Shown here piece by piece: positions 1 through 6,637 of a DNA stretch of 7,843 nt (position 1 is its first letter; each line of letters opens with the position of its first letter). The notes beneath the pieces are model-generated. The model worked only from the letters and a program-made list of their open reading frames with translations, made no database searches and was not told where the DNA came from. Origin of the DNA: an uncultured Clostridia bacterium (GTDB lineage Bacteria; Bacillota; Clostridia; Oscillospirales; Acutalibacteraceae); the NCBI GenBank assembly GCA_946006915.1, contig CAMFZK010000041.1, positions 1 to 7,843 on the forward strand, written 5' to 3'. The position numbers were made by a program, and so were the translations under genes.

Positions 1-2
1 TA

Positions 3-644
3 ATGAAAAATTATGAAAATGTAACGGTATTCGATCACCCTCTAATAAGCCACAAAGTTGCTATTTTGCGCAACGAAAAAACCAGCACTAAAGAATTTAG
101 GGAACTTATAGAAGAAATTACCACCTTAATGACCTTCGAATCTTTAAGAGAAGGCGTACCTACCGTCGAATGTGAGGTAAAAACACCGTTAGAGGTTTGC
201 ACACAAAAAATGGTTAAGGATAATTCAATAGTTATTGTCCCCATTTTAAGAGCAGGTCTTGGAATGGTAAACGGTATACACGTACTTTTCCCCTCTGCAA
301 GAGTTGGTCACATTGGTATGTACCGCAACGAAGAAACATTAGAACCCTGCGAATATTACTGCAAATTGCCCGACGGTATAGAGGATAAACTTGTTTTGGT
401 TATAGACCCGATGTTGGCAACCGGCGGCAGTGCTTGTGACGCTATTAACCTGCTTAAAAAACGGGGTTGTAAAAACATTAAGTTTATGTCTATTATTGCC
501 GCTCCCGAAGGTGTAACCCGTGTTGCAGAAGCACACCCCGATGTTCATATTTACGTTTCAACATTGGATAGGGCGCTTAATGAAAACGGTTACATTCTAC
601 CCGGTCTTGGTGATGCGGGCGACCGTCTTTTCGGTACTAAATAA
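3..644 (+). CDS. upp: Uracil phosphoribosyltransferase (pyrimidine salvage)
   Basis: This cytosolic enzyme converts uracil and PRPP to UMP and pyrophosphate. The 213-residue protein is close to the usual ~209 for the family. The N-terminus carries the family's DHPLISHK pattern (residues 11-18). PILRAGLGM (80-88) is a conserved core segment. The PRPP-binding loop VIDPMLATGGSA is at 133-144, and the uracil-binding C-terminal signature YILPGLGDAGDR is at 197-208, with the usual FGTK end. All key residues appear intact. The start ATG lies two bases from the window edge, so its ribosome binding site cannot be seen, but the N-terminus aligns with the family pattern and the length fits. The gene converges on the ribF end of the minus-strand operon and is followed after 19 bases by a hairpin terminator. 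Its upstream neighbours and any promoter or attenuator are outside the window. Confidence 0.97.
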   Translation: MKNYENVTVFDHPLISHKVAILRNEKTSTKEFRELIEEITTLMTFESLREGVPTVECEVKTPLEVCTQKMVKDNSIVIVPILRAGLGMVNGIHVLFPSARVGHIGMYRNEETLEPCEYYCKLPDGIEDKLVLVIDPMLATGGSACDAINLLKKRGCKNIKFMSIIAAPEGVTRVAEAHPDVHIYVSTLDRALNENGYILPGLGDAGDRLFGTK

Positions 645-663
645 CTTAAAACAATAAAAATTT

Positions 664-690
664 AAACGGAGGGCATTTGCTCTCCGTTTT
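664..690. terminator. Bidirectional rho-independent terminator between upp and ribF
   Basis: An 11-bp stem pairs 664-674 with 679-689, with one G·U pair at 672/681, and closes a 4-base ATTT loop. On the plus strand the 3' arm runs into TTTTGTGTTTT, giving a U-rich tail for upp. On the minus strand the 3' arm ends in TTT and is followed, after AAA, by a run of five T (positions 660-656) for the ribF transcript. The hairpin starts 20 bases past the upp stop and 17 bases past the ribF stop. It therefore suits both of the converging units. No other terminator is visible in the gap. Confidence 0.88.
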
Positions 691-705
691 GTGTTTTGTT
701 ACTTA

Positions 706-1536
706 TTACAAAATATCCTTTTCGATTTGGCGTTTTAATTCTTCTGCGGAATTAAACTTAATTTCACTTCGTAAAAACGTTAGCGGAACTATTTTTACGT
801 TTTTGCCGTACAAATCGCCCGAAAAATCTTTAATATATGTTTCGCTAATTACGTAATCGCTTTTAAATGTAGGACGAATACCGATATTGGTTACGCCTAA
901 ATACTCCTTACCGTCAAACAAAACCTTTGTCTTATATACCCCGAACTTTAATTTTACAAGTTCTTCGGGGTATTTTTGGTTTATTGTGGGAAAACCGATG
1001 GTTCTGCCACGTTTTTGCCCCTCTATAACCTTTGAAGTAAAGGAAAAAGGAGTCATTAAGAGCGAATTTGCCTTTTCAATTTCACCGCTTTTTAAAAATT
1101 CACGTATCATACTTGAAGAAACGGTTTGGTTATTATAGGTAATTTCATTGCAAACATTTAATTTTATTCCCTTTTGCCTGCAGTATTTTGCAAGCGAGTC
1201 GACATTACCCTCTGCCCCTTTTCCAAAGCGGTAGTCAAACCCGCAGGAAATGTAGGACGGGGTGTATTTTACGAAAATTTTTTCTAAAAATTCGGTTAAA
1301 GGGGTATCCTTAACCTCTCCGAAATCTAAAGCGCAAATTTCGTGGAAACCGAGTGATTTTAACGCTTCGCACTTTTCCTCAAAGGTCATTATCATTTCAT
1401 AATTTCCCGAAAAGTACATTTTGGGCGGTGTTTTAAAGGTTACCGCAATTTTTTTATACCCTATCGGTAAATTTAAAACTTCACGGTGGGCGGTATGAAG
1501 ACCGTCAAACGTGCCTAACGCTATTGCATTTTTCAC
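706..1536 (-). CDS. ribF: Bifunctional riboflavin kinase / FMN adenylyltransferase (RibF), GTG start
   Basis: RibF phosphorylates riboflavin to FMN and then adenylates it to FAD. I place the start at a GTG (1536), giving 276 residues. It overlaps the truB stop as GTGA, has GGAG/GGTGG upstream, and puts GTFDG (residues 8-12) at the usual distance from the N-terminus. An in-frame ATG at 1569 would add 11 residues inside truB and has no good ribosome binding site. The nucleotidyltransferase half (about 1-155) shows GTFDGLHTAH (8-17), GFDYRFGKGAEG (99-110) and SSSMIR (140-145). The flavokinase half (about 160-276) shows GRTIGFPTIN (177-186), NIGIRPTF (217-224) and the likely catalytic Glu232. The kinase motifs are canonical. 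The adenylyltransferase motifs deviate: HTAH replaces HxGH and FKTPP replaces FDPHP. The protein is somewhat shorter than the usual ~310. It is the last gene of the operon. Confidence 0.92.
   Translation of the reverse strand: MKNAIALGTFDGLHTAHREVLNLPIGYKKIAVTFKTPPKMYFSGNYEMIMTFEEKCEALKSLGFHEICALDFGEVKDTPLTEFLEKIFVKYTPSYISCGFDYRFGKGAEGNVDSLAKYCRQKGIKLNVCNEITYNNQTVSSSMIREFLKSGEIEKANSLLMTPFSFTSKVIEGQKRGRTIGFPTINQKYPEELVKLKFGVYKTKVLFDGKEYLGVTNIGIRPTFKSDYVISETYIKDFSGDLYGKNVKIVPLTFLRSEIKFNSAEELKRQIEKDIL
936..973 (+). repeat. Perfect 10-bp inverted repeat inside ribF (terminator-like on the + strand)
   Basis: ATACCCCGAA (936-945) is exactly complementary in reverse to TTCGGGGTAT (964-973), with an 18-base loop. 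On the plus strand the second arm is followed by TTTT (974-977), which resembles a terminator for antisense transcription running in from upp. On the coding (minus) strand there is no T-run after the stem. It lies wholly within the flavokinase coding sequence, so it may be a coincidence of codon choice. Confidence 0.35.
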
Positions 1537-2435
1537 TTTTCCACCACTCCGTAAAAATTTATTATACATTTAATACCTAAACGGTTGTTTTTAAGATCGG
1601 CAAAACCTATGCCTAAAAATACGTCCGAGCATTTTACACGGAAAAGTTCGTTTTCTTTAAAATCTTTAACATTAAGCCGTAAAAAGTCCAACTGACCGCC
1701 GTTGCAAAAACGAACCGCCTGCGGTTTTGTTACCTTTATTTCACGCAGGTGTTTTACGGCGGTTTCTTCGTTTAAAACAAATTCGCCTATATTTTCGGGT
1801 GTTAATTTTTCTAAATCAACGCAAGAGTCTATACTAAACCCCGCCGCATAGGTGCGTTTTAGTGCCGAAAGTGTAGCACCGCAACCCAAATATTCCCCAA
1901 TATCCCGTGCAAGGGAACGGATATATGTACCCTTTGAAACGTGTGCTTCCACCGTAAAACAGTTATCGGAATTTAAGGGTGAAAGCAATTTTAAAGAAAA
2001 AATTTCAATTTCCCTTTCGGGTATATCGGCGGTTTGTCCTTTTCGGGCTAATTCGTAAAGCCGAACGCCGTCCTTTTTTAATGCACTGTAAATAGGCGGT
2101 CTTTGGCGGATTTTACCCGTAAAATGTAAGAGCGCCTCACTGAGTTTTTCCGGGGTTATTTCTACCGGGTTTTCACTTAAAACTTTGCCCGTAATATCTT
2201 CGGTATCGGTTGTAAGCCCCAACTTAATTTCGGCAATATACCGCTTGTCCGCATCAAGCATTAAAGAAGAAAGTGCAGTGGCTCTGCCTAGCAAAACGGG
2301 TAAAACACCGGTTGCCATAGGGTCCAGCGTGCCGGTATGCCCAACCCGCTTTTGCCCTGCATTGCGCTTAACACGTGACACCGCCGAAAAGGAAGTGATG
2401 CCGCTCGGTTTATTTATTAACAGAAGCCCCTGCAT
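1533..2435 (-). CDS. truB: tRNA pseudouridine-55 synthase TruB
   Basis: TruB isomerises uridine 55 in the T-loop of elongator tRNAs to pseudouridine and also acts as a tRNA-folding chaperone. The 300-residue protein opens with LLLINKPSGITS (4-15). It carries the catalytic motif GHTGTLDPMATG (32-43) with the nucleophilic Asp38, the active-site Tyr66 in the KRYIAE segment, RPPIYSALKKDG (112-123), and KGTYIRSLARDIG (168-180) with the conserved Arg173. A short PUA-like C-terminal region follows (about 233-295), including CNGGQ (244-248) and FLGIGF (273-278). Length and motifs are normal for bacterial TruB of Gram-positive type. The start ATG lies 26 bases inside nrnA and has a strong GGAGG six bases upstream. 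The stop overlaps the ribF start, so it is coupled on both sides. Confidence 0.97.
   Translation of the reverse strand: MQGLLLINKPSGITSFSAVSRVKRNAGQKRVGHTGTLDPMATGVLPVLLGRATALSSLMLDADKRYIAEIKLGLTTDTEDITGKVLSENPVEITPEKLSEALLHFTGKIRQRPPIYSALKKDGVRLYELARKGQTADIPEREIEIFSLKLLSPLNSDNCFTVEAHVSKGTYIRSLARDIGEYLGCGATLSALKRTYAAGFSIDSCVDLEKLTPENIGEFVLNEETAVKHLREIKVTKPQAVRFCNGGQLDFLRLNVKDFKENELFRVKCSDVFLGIGFADLKNNRLGIKCIINFYGVVEK
1537..1550 (-). promoter_or_regulatory. Ribosome binding region deciding the ribF GTG start
   Basis: Read on the minus strand, GGAG (1550-1547) lies 10 bases and GGTGG (1545-1541) lies 4 bases before the GTG at 1536. Both sit inside the last codons of truB. The upstream ATG at 1569 has only a weak AGG nearby, so this region favours the shorter protein and stop-start coupling with truB. 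Confidence 0.6.
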
Positions 2436-3417
2436 ACGCTTCCTCCATATTTTCGTAAACCGCTTTTAATATCTTTTCCTTAACTTCTGCCAAACTGCCC
2501 TTTACACTTGCGCCTGCGGCGGCATTATGTCCCCCGCCGCCTAACTTTTTGCAAATATCCGAAGCACACAAGGGGTTATAGGTTCTAACCGAAACTTTAA
2601 AAGAATCTGCCCCGTTTTGCTTAATGGTAACGCCGGCTTTAACCCCCTCTACACTGCGGGAGATTACTGCAATACCTTCTAAATCCGTGCCGCTGCAACC
2701 TGTTTTTTCCTGCATTTCGGCAGTAACGGTTAAAAGTATGCACTTATCATCAAAATGATATTCCGCCGAGTCCAAAACCATTCTTTCAAGTTCCAACAGT
2801 TTTTTAGACTTGGTATCAAACATAATTCGGTTAATTTCGGGTGCGTTAAGGTCATATTCGTAAAGCATTGAAATAATGCTGTGTGTTTTTGCGGTTACGT
2901 TGGAATATTTAAAACAACCCGTATCGGTAGCAATACCTGTGTAAATTGCCTTTGCCGTAATGTTGTTTATATTAACTTTCATTTGCATTAGCAATTCGAA
3001 AATACATTCCGCCGTTGCCGACGCATTAGCGTCCAAATAAAGGTTTTTGGCAAATTTTGTATTGGAAATGTGGTGGTCGATATTAAGGTCAATATCGTTT
3101 CCGAACTCTTCCTGCAAATCGCCCAAAAGCCGTTGGTCGGCAACGTCTACGGCAATTACCGTTGCGTTTTCCCTTGCCACATGGTCGGTTTTTCTTGCAA
3201 AATAATTATATTTAGAGGGGATAACATCCGGACAGATTACCGACGCATTTTTACCTATTTCGTTAAGTCCGTAATACAAAGCATAAGCCGAACCCAAAGT
3301 ATCCCCGTCGGGCGAAGCGTGGGTTAAGATAATATAATTATCGTGTTTTTTTAAAAATTTGGCGGTTTGCTTTAAATTAAGCATTACCGTGCCGCAATCC
3401 TTTTGTTTTTTATTCAT
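2410..3417 (-). CDS. nrnA: DHH/DHHA1 phosphoesterase, NrnA-type nanoRNase / pAp phosphatase
   Basis: NrnA-type enzymes degrade 2-5 nt RNA fragments and dephosphorylate 3'-phosphoadenosine 5'-phosphate. Some relatives hydrolyse pApA or c-di-AMP, so the exact substrate is inferred. The 335-residue protein shows the full manganese-site set: HASPDGD (His33, Asp37, Asp39), Asp91 in IAVDVADQ, DHH (114-116) and Asp165 in GIATDTG. The C-terminal DHHA1 substrate-binding domain ends in the glycine loop GGGGHNAAAG (293-302). No membrane, PAS or CBS domain is present, which argues against GdpP or other multidomain relatives. The ATG at 3417 is chosen because AAAGAGG lies six bases upstream. The alternative Met12 (3384) would match the family length better but has its nearest purine-rich AAAGGA 13 bases away. 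It starts one base after the rbfA stop and overlaps truB by 26 bases. Confidence 0.92.
   Translation of the reverse strand: MNKKQKDCGTVMLNLKQTAKFLKKHDNYIILTHASPDGDTLGSAYALYYGLNEIGKNASVICPDVIPSKYNYFARKTDHVARENATVIAVDVADQRLLGDLQEEFGNDIDLNIDHHISNTKFAKNLYLDANASATAECIFELLMQMKVNINNITAKAIYTGIATDTGCFKYSNVTAKTHSIISMLYEYDLNAPEINRIMFDTKSKKLLELERMVLDSAEYHFDDKCILLTVTAEMQEKTGCSGTDLEGIAVISRSVEGVKAGVTIKQNGADSFKVSVRTYNPLCASDICKKLGGGGHNAAAGASVKGSLAEVKEKILKAVYENMEEAYAGASVNK
2436..2446 (-). promoter_or_regulatory. truB ribosome binding site embedded in nrnA
   Basis: On the minus strand, GGAGG (2446-2442) sits six bases before the truB ATG at 2435. It is formed by the codons for Met-Glu-Glu near the nrnA C-terminus. 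Spacing and sequence are near ideal, which supports both the start choice and the 26-base overlap. Confidence 0.8.
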
Positions 3418-3430
3418 ACTAATCCTCTTT
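3418..3430 (-). promoter_or_regulatory. nrnA ribosome binding site inside the end of rbfA
   Basis: On the minus strand, AAAGAGG (3430-3424) precedes the ATG at 3417 with a six-base spacer and overlaps the last codons and stop of rbfA. It supports the longer nrnA start over the internal ATG at 3384. Confidence 0.65.
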
Positions 3431-3763
3431 GAAAGATTCTATAATTCTTGAAATATTTGCACTTTGGTTAATAGAATCGTCCGCCACAAAACGAAGTTCG
3501 GGAATTTTTCGCAAAGCAAGGCGGGAGCCGAGTTCACGGCGGAGATACCCCGCCGCACCCTTTAATGCCTTAACCGAAGTTACGGTTTGCTCGTACCCCT
3601 CTATTGCGCTTACGTAAATTGTTGCATACGAAAGGTCGCCCGAAACATCCACCTTAACAATACTTAAAAGTTTGCTTACTCTGGGGTCTTTTATATCACG
3701 CAAAAGTTCCGACAAAGTAATCTTAATATCGCTTGTTATACGGTTTATTCTATATCCTGCCAT
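3419..3763 (-). CDS. rbfA: 30S ribosome-binding factor RbfA
   Basis: RbfA is a small KH-fold protein that binds immature 30S subunits near the 5' helix of 16S rRNA and is needed for late maturation, especially in the cold. The 114 residues match the usual 115-130. Recognisable family segments are the N-terminal RINRITSDIKITLSELL (5-21), the DPRVSKLLSIVKVDVSGDL stretch (about 27-45), ATIYVSA (48-54), GYLRRELGSRLALRKIPEL (72-90) and FVADDSI (92-98). The ATG shares its first A with the infB stop (TAATG). Upstream are GGAGGAG, 11 bases away, and AGGG, four bases away, so termination-reinitiation from infB is likely. Pairing with infB fits the family, since both factors act on the 30S subunit. Confidence 0.95.
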   Translation of the reverse strand: MAGYRINRITSDIKITLSELLRDIKDPRVSKLLSIVKVDVSGDLSYATIYVSAIEGYEQTVTSVKALKGAAGYLRRELGSRLALRKIPELRFVADDSINQSANISRIIESFKED

Positions 3764-6333
3764 TAGTCCCTATACTCCTCCATAGTAAAGCACTCGAAGA
3801 TGTCGCCCTCTTTAATATCGGCAAATTTTTCAAGTCCTATACCGCATTCGTAACCTTGTGCCACTTCTTTAACATCGTCCTTAAATCGGCGGAGAGAATC
3901 AATCTTATCTTCGCAAATAACAATACCGTCACGCACCAAGCGAAGTTCTGCGGTGCGGGTTACCTTACCGCTTGTAATGTAACAACCTGCAACCGTGCCG
4001 ACATTGGAAATTTTGTAAACACTTCTTACTTCGGCAGTACCGAGTTGAACTTCACGGTATTTAGGCGCTAACATACCCTTCATAGCGGCCTCTATTTCTT
4101 CAATACAGTCGTAAATAATGCGGTACATACGCATATCCACTCCCTCACGCTCGGCAAGGGCTTTTGCAACCGAGTCGGGACGGACATTAAAGCCGACAAT
4201 AATAGCGCCCGATGCCTGTGCTAATGTAACGTCTGATTCGTTTACCGCACCTACACCGCCGTGGATTACGTTCACACGCACTTCTTGGTTGGAAAGTTTA
4301 ACCAAACTTTGTTTAACCGCTTCAACCGAACCTTGAACGTCCGCCTTAACAATAATGTTAAGTTCTTTAAGTTCACCCTCTGAAAGATTTTCAAAGAGAT
4401 TGTCAAGCGTAACCTTTTGTTTTGCGTTGTTAAGTTCGTCTTTGGCTTTTTGTTTTCTTTGTTCAACAAGCTGACGTGCCAAGCGTTCGTCCGAAACGGC
4501 GTCGAAAATATCGCCCGCATTCGGTGTTTCGGCAAGGCCGGTAATTTCCACCGGAACAGACGGACCTGCGTGTTTTAACTGAATACCGTTTTCGTTGGTC
4601 ATAACACGAACACGGCCAACCGCAGTACCCGCAACAACAATATCACCCGTGTTAAGCGTACCGTTTTGAACAAGCAAAGAAGCCACAGGACCTCTGCCCT
4701 TGTCAAGACGTGCTTCAATAACAATACCCTTTGCACGGCGGTCGGGATTGGCTTTTAGTTCCATCATTTCGGCAACAAGCAAAATGTTTTCCAAAAGTTT
4801 GTCAATTCCCATGTGGGTTTTAGCCGAAACGGGAACACAAATAACGTCACCGCCCCATTCTTCCGGCACTAATTCGTGTTCGGTTAACTGTTGTAAAATT
4901 CTGTCCGGATTAGCGTCGGGTTTATCCATTTTGTTAATAGCAACAATAACCTGAACCTTTGCGGCTTTTGCGTGGTTAATTGCCTCTATGGTTTGGGGCA
5001 TAATACCGTCATCTGCGGCAACAACAAGCACCGCAATATCGGTTGCCATGGCACCCCTTTGACGCATAGAAGTAAACGCCTCGTGACCGGGGGTGTCAAG
5101 GAAGGTAATATCACTTCCGTTGCAGTTAACCCTGTAAGCACCTATGTGCTGGGTAATACCGCCCGCTTCGGTGTCGGTCACGGCGGTGTTACGTATAGCG
5201 TCAAGAAGTGAAGTTTTACCGTGGTCAACGTGTCCCATAACTACAACAACGGGACTTCTGGGTTTAAGGTTTTCTGCGTTGTCTTCGGTATCGTCCATAA
5301 TTTGTTCTTCAATGGTAACAACCACGGCACGCTGAATTTTCGCACCCATTTCGGTTACAACTATTTCGGCGGTGTCATAGTCGATTACCTGGTTAACGGT
5401 AGCCATCATACCCAGTTTAAAGAGTTCTTTAATAACTTCGGCAGCCGTTTTCTTCATTGCTGCGGCAAGTTCGCCAACCGTAATTTCGTCCCCAACCGTA
5501 ACGGTGATGGGGGTTTTCTTAATACGTTCAAGTTGCATACGGCGCATTTTGTCCGCCTCGGTTTCACGCTTTGCACCCTGCGGACGGCGGTAATCCTGGG
5601 ATTTTTGCTTAATTTTTTGCTTTCTTGAATAATTGTCCTTCATAGAGTTTGCAGGAGCAATAGTTTCGTACTTTTCGTTGTATTTATCAATATTAACGTT
5701 AGAAGTACGGGTATCAATGTGGCGAATTTCGGCAGGACCGCGTTTCGGTGCTTCGCCTGCAACCTTATCCTTCTTTTTGGAAACAAAGGGTTGCGGGTCA
5801 GAGGGTCTGTGTTCCTTTTTAGCCGGTGCGGTTTCTTCTCTTTTTGGCTCTTTGGCTTTTGGTTGTTCCTTTTTAACTGCTTCTTTTTTCGGCTCTTCCG
5901 CTTTTTTGGCGGGTTTCTTTTCCTCGCTTTTGGGTTCTTCTTTTTTCTCTGCCTTTTTAGGTGTTTCCGTCTTCTTTTCTTCTTTTGCGGGTTGCTTTGG
6001 TTCGGCAGGCGCTTTTTCGCCGTTTTGAGCGGCTGCGGCCGCCTTTAACTGCTCTAAAATTGCCATTTGTTCCTGCAACTTTTTGTTCTTTTCTTCCTCA
6101 CGTGCTTTTTTTGCCTTTTCACGTGCTTCTGCACCCGTTGCAAAATAATCTTTAAAGTCTTTAACGGCATTGTCTTTAGTTATTTTATTAAAAAACTTAC
6201 CTATTTCCTGCTCGTTAACAGTAGCACTTGCTTTCTTTTCGGTGCCGGTTATTTCGGTTATAATCGCAATTGCATCTTTAGAACTTATATTAAAATCTTT
6301 CGCAAGGTCGCTTATTTTGTATTTATTGGTCAT
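3763..6333 (-). CDS. infB: Translation initiation factor IF2
   Basis: IF2 is the GTPase that places fMet-tRNA on the 30S subunit and promotes subunit joining. With the start at 6333 it has 856 residues. Order: N-terminal winged-helix IF2N domain (about 1-50); a helical then Lys/Glu/Pro/Ala-rich linker (about 68-175); a less simple block with HIDTRTSNVNIDKYNEKYE (205-223); a second IF2N domain (about 274-330); the G domain from about 360 with G1 GHVDHGKT (367-374), G2 Thr in GGITQHIG (391-398), G3 DTPGH (413-417), G4 NKMD (467-470) and G5 SAK (503-505); then domain II, the III/C1 region and the C2 fMet-tRNA-binding domain ending in ECGIGLEKFADIKEGDIF (829-846). All GTPase motifs are intact. 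It overlaps ylxQ by 11 bases and rbfA by 1. Confidence 0.98.
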   Translation of the reverse strand: MTNKYKISDLAKDFNISSKDAIAIITEITGTEKKASATVNEQEIGKFFNKITKDNAVKDFKDYFATGAEAREKAKKAREEEKNKKLQEQMAILEQLKAAAAAQNGEKAPAEPKQPAKEEKKTETPKKAEKKEEPKSEEKKPAKKAEEPKKEAVKKEQPKAKEPKREETAPAKKEHRPSDPQPFVSKKKDKVAGEAPKRGPAEIRHIDTRTSNVNIDKYNEKYETIAPANSMKDNYSRKQKIKQKSQDYRRPQGAKRETEADKMRRMQLERIKKTPITVTVGDEITVGELAAAMKKTAAEVIKELFKLGMMATVNQVIDYDTAEIVVTEMGAKIQRAVVVTIEEQIMDDTEDNAENLKPRSPVVVVMGHVDHGKTSLLDAIRNTAVTDTEAGGITQHIGAYRVNCNGSDITFLDTPGHEAFTSMRQRGAMATDIAVLVVAADDGIMPQTIEAINHAKAAKVQVIVAINKMDKPDANPDRILQQLTEHELVPEEWGGDVICVPVSAKTHMGIDKLLENILLVAEMMELKANPDRRAKGIVIEARLDKGRGPVASLLVQNGTLNTGDIVVAGTAVGRVRVMTNENGIQLKHAGPSVPVEITGLAETPNAGDIFDAVSDERLARQLVEQRKQKAKDELNNAKQKVTLDNLFENLSEGELKELNIIVKADVQGSVEAVKQSLVKLSNQEVRVNVIHGGVGAVNESDVTLAQASGAIIVGFNVRPDSVAKALAEREGVDMRMYRIIYDCIEEIEAAMKGMLAPKYREVQLGTAEVRSVYKISNVGTVAGCYITSGKVTRTAELRLVRDGIVICEDKIDSLRRFKDDVKEVAQGYECGIGLEKFADIKEGDIFECFTMEEYRD

Positions 6334-6637
6334 TAGCATATCCTCCTATACTTATTGCATCGGCAAAACCGCTGTCGTTCACTGAAATAATACCGCAATT
6401 TCTTCCCACGGCGTTCGACAAGGTTTCAATGCTTACCCCGTTAAGGGTTATTACGTTTACGTGATTTTTATGGCTTGAAAAATTTATTTCCTTTTGGCTT
6501 TTCGGCGATACATTTTCGGCTACTACTATAAGTTTTGCTTTTCCTTTTTCCAAACTTATTTTGGTTTCGTTCATACCGAAACTCAATTTCCCCGCTTTTG
6601 AAGCGAACCCCAAAAGGGTTAAAACTTTATTATTCAT
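6323..6637 (-). CDS. ylxQ: L7Ae/L30e/S12e-family RNA-binding protein (YlxQ-like)
   Basis: This is a 104-residue member of the L7Ae/L30e family, usually found between ylxR and infB in Firmicutes. Relatives bind kink-turn RNA, and the cellular role of YlxQ itself is not settled. Visible family features are the N-terminal LLGFASKAGKLSFG (8-21), the KAKLIVVAENVSPKSQKEI segment (33-51) corresponding to the RNA-contact strand-loop-helix, and the C-terminal LSNAVGRNCGIISVNDSGFA (72-91). Its ATG lies 8 bases inside ylxR with only a weak AGAAGA upstream, so translation probably depends on coupling to ylxR. Its own 3' end carries the infB ribosome binding site. Whether it binds k-turns here is inferred from the family only. 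Confidence 0.88.
   Translation of the reverse strand: MNNKVLTLLGFASKAGKLSFGMNETKISLEKGKAKLIVVAENVSPKSQKEINFSSHKNHVNVITLNGVSIETLSNAVGRNCGIISVNDSGFADAISIGGYANDQ
6334..6347 (-). promoter_or_regulatory. Strong infB ribosome binding site deciding between two ATGs
   Basis: On the minus strand, AGGAGG (6347-6342) lies eight bases before the ATG at 6333 but only two bases before the in-frame ATG at 6339. The spacing makes 6333 the real start, with MTNKYKISDLAKDF as the N-terminus. The site is built from the Ile-Gly-Gly codons of ylxQ. Confidence 0.85.

Noticed and set aside
1537..1569. ATG at 1569 as the ribF start, adding 11 residues.
   Set aside because: No good ribosome binding site, larger overlap with truB, and an N-terminus longer than the family pattern; the GTG at 1536 overlaps the truB stop as GTGA.
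4272..4535. Minus-strand 87-codon frame within infB in another phase.
   Set aside because: It lies inside the IF2 C-terminal half and reads as a shifted Lys/Leu/Thr-rich product without motifs.
3733..5211. Other plus-strand open frames opposite rbfA and infB.
   Set aside because: They are antisense shadows of strongly conserved coding sequence, with no family resemblance or convincing ribosome binding site.
6334..6339. In-frame ATG at 6339 as the infB start, adding Met-Leu.
   Set aside because: It lies only two bases from the AGGAGG site, while the ATG at 6333 has the ideal eight-base spacing.
5221..6385. Several open frames of about 60-135 codons on the plus strand opposite infB, rich in Phe, Ser, Leu and Gly.
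   Set aside because: They are the antisense of the Lys/Glu-rich linker and neighbouring domains, have no recognisable domain, and lie opposite a certain gene.
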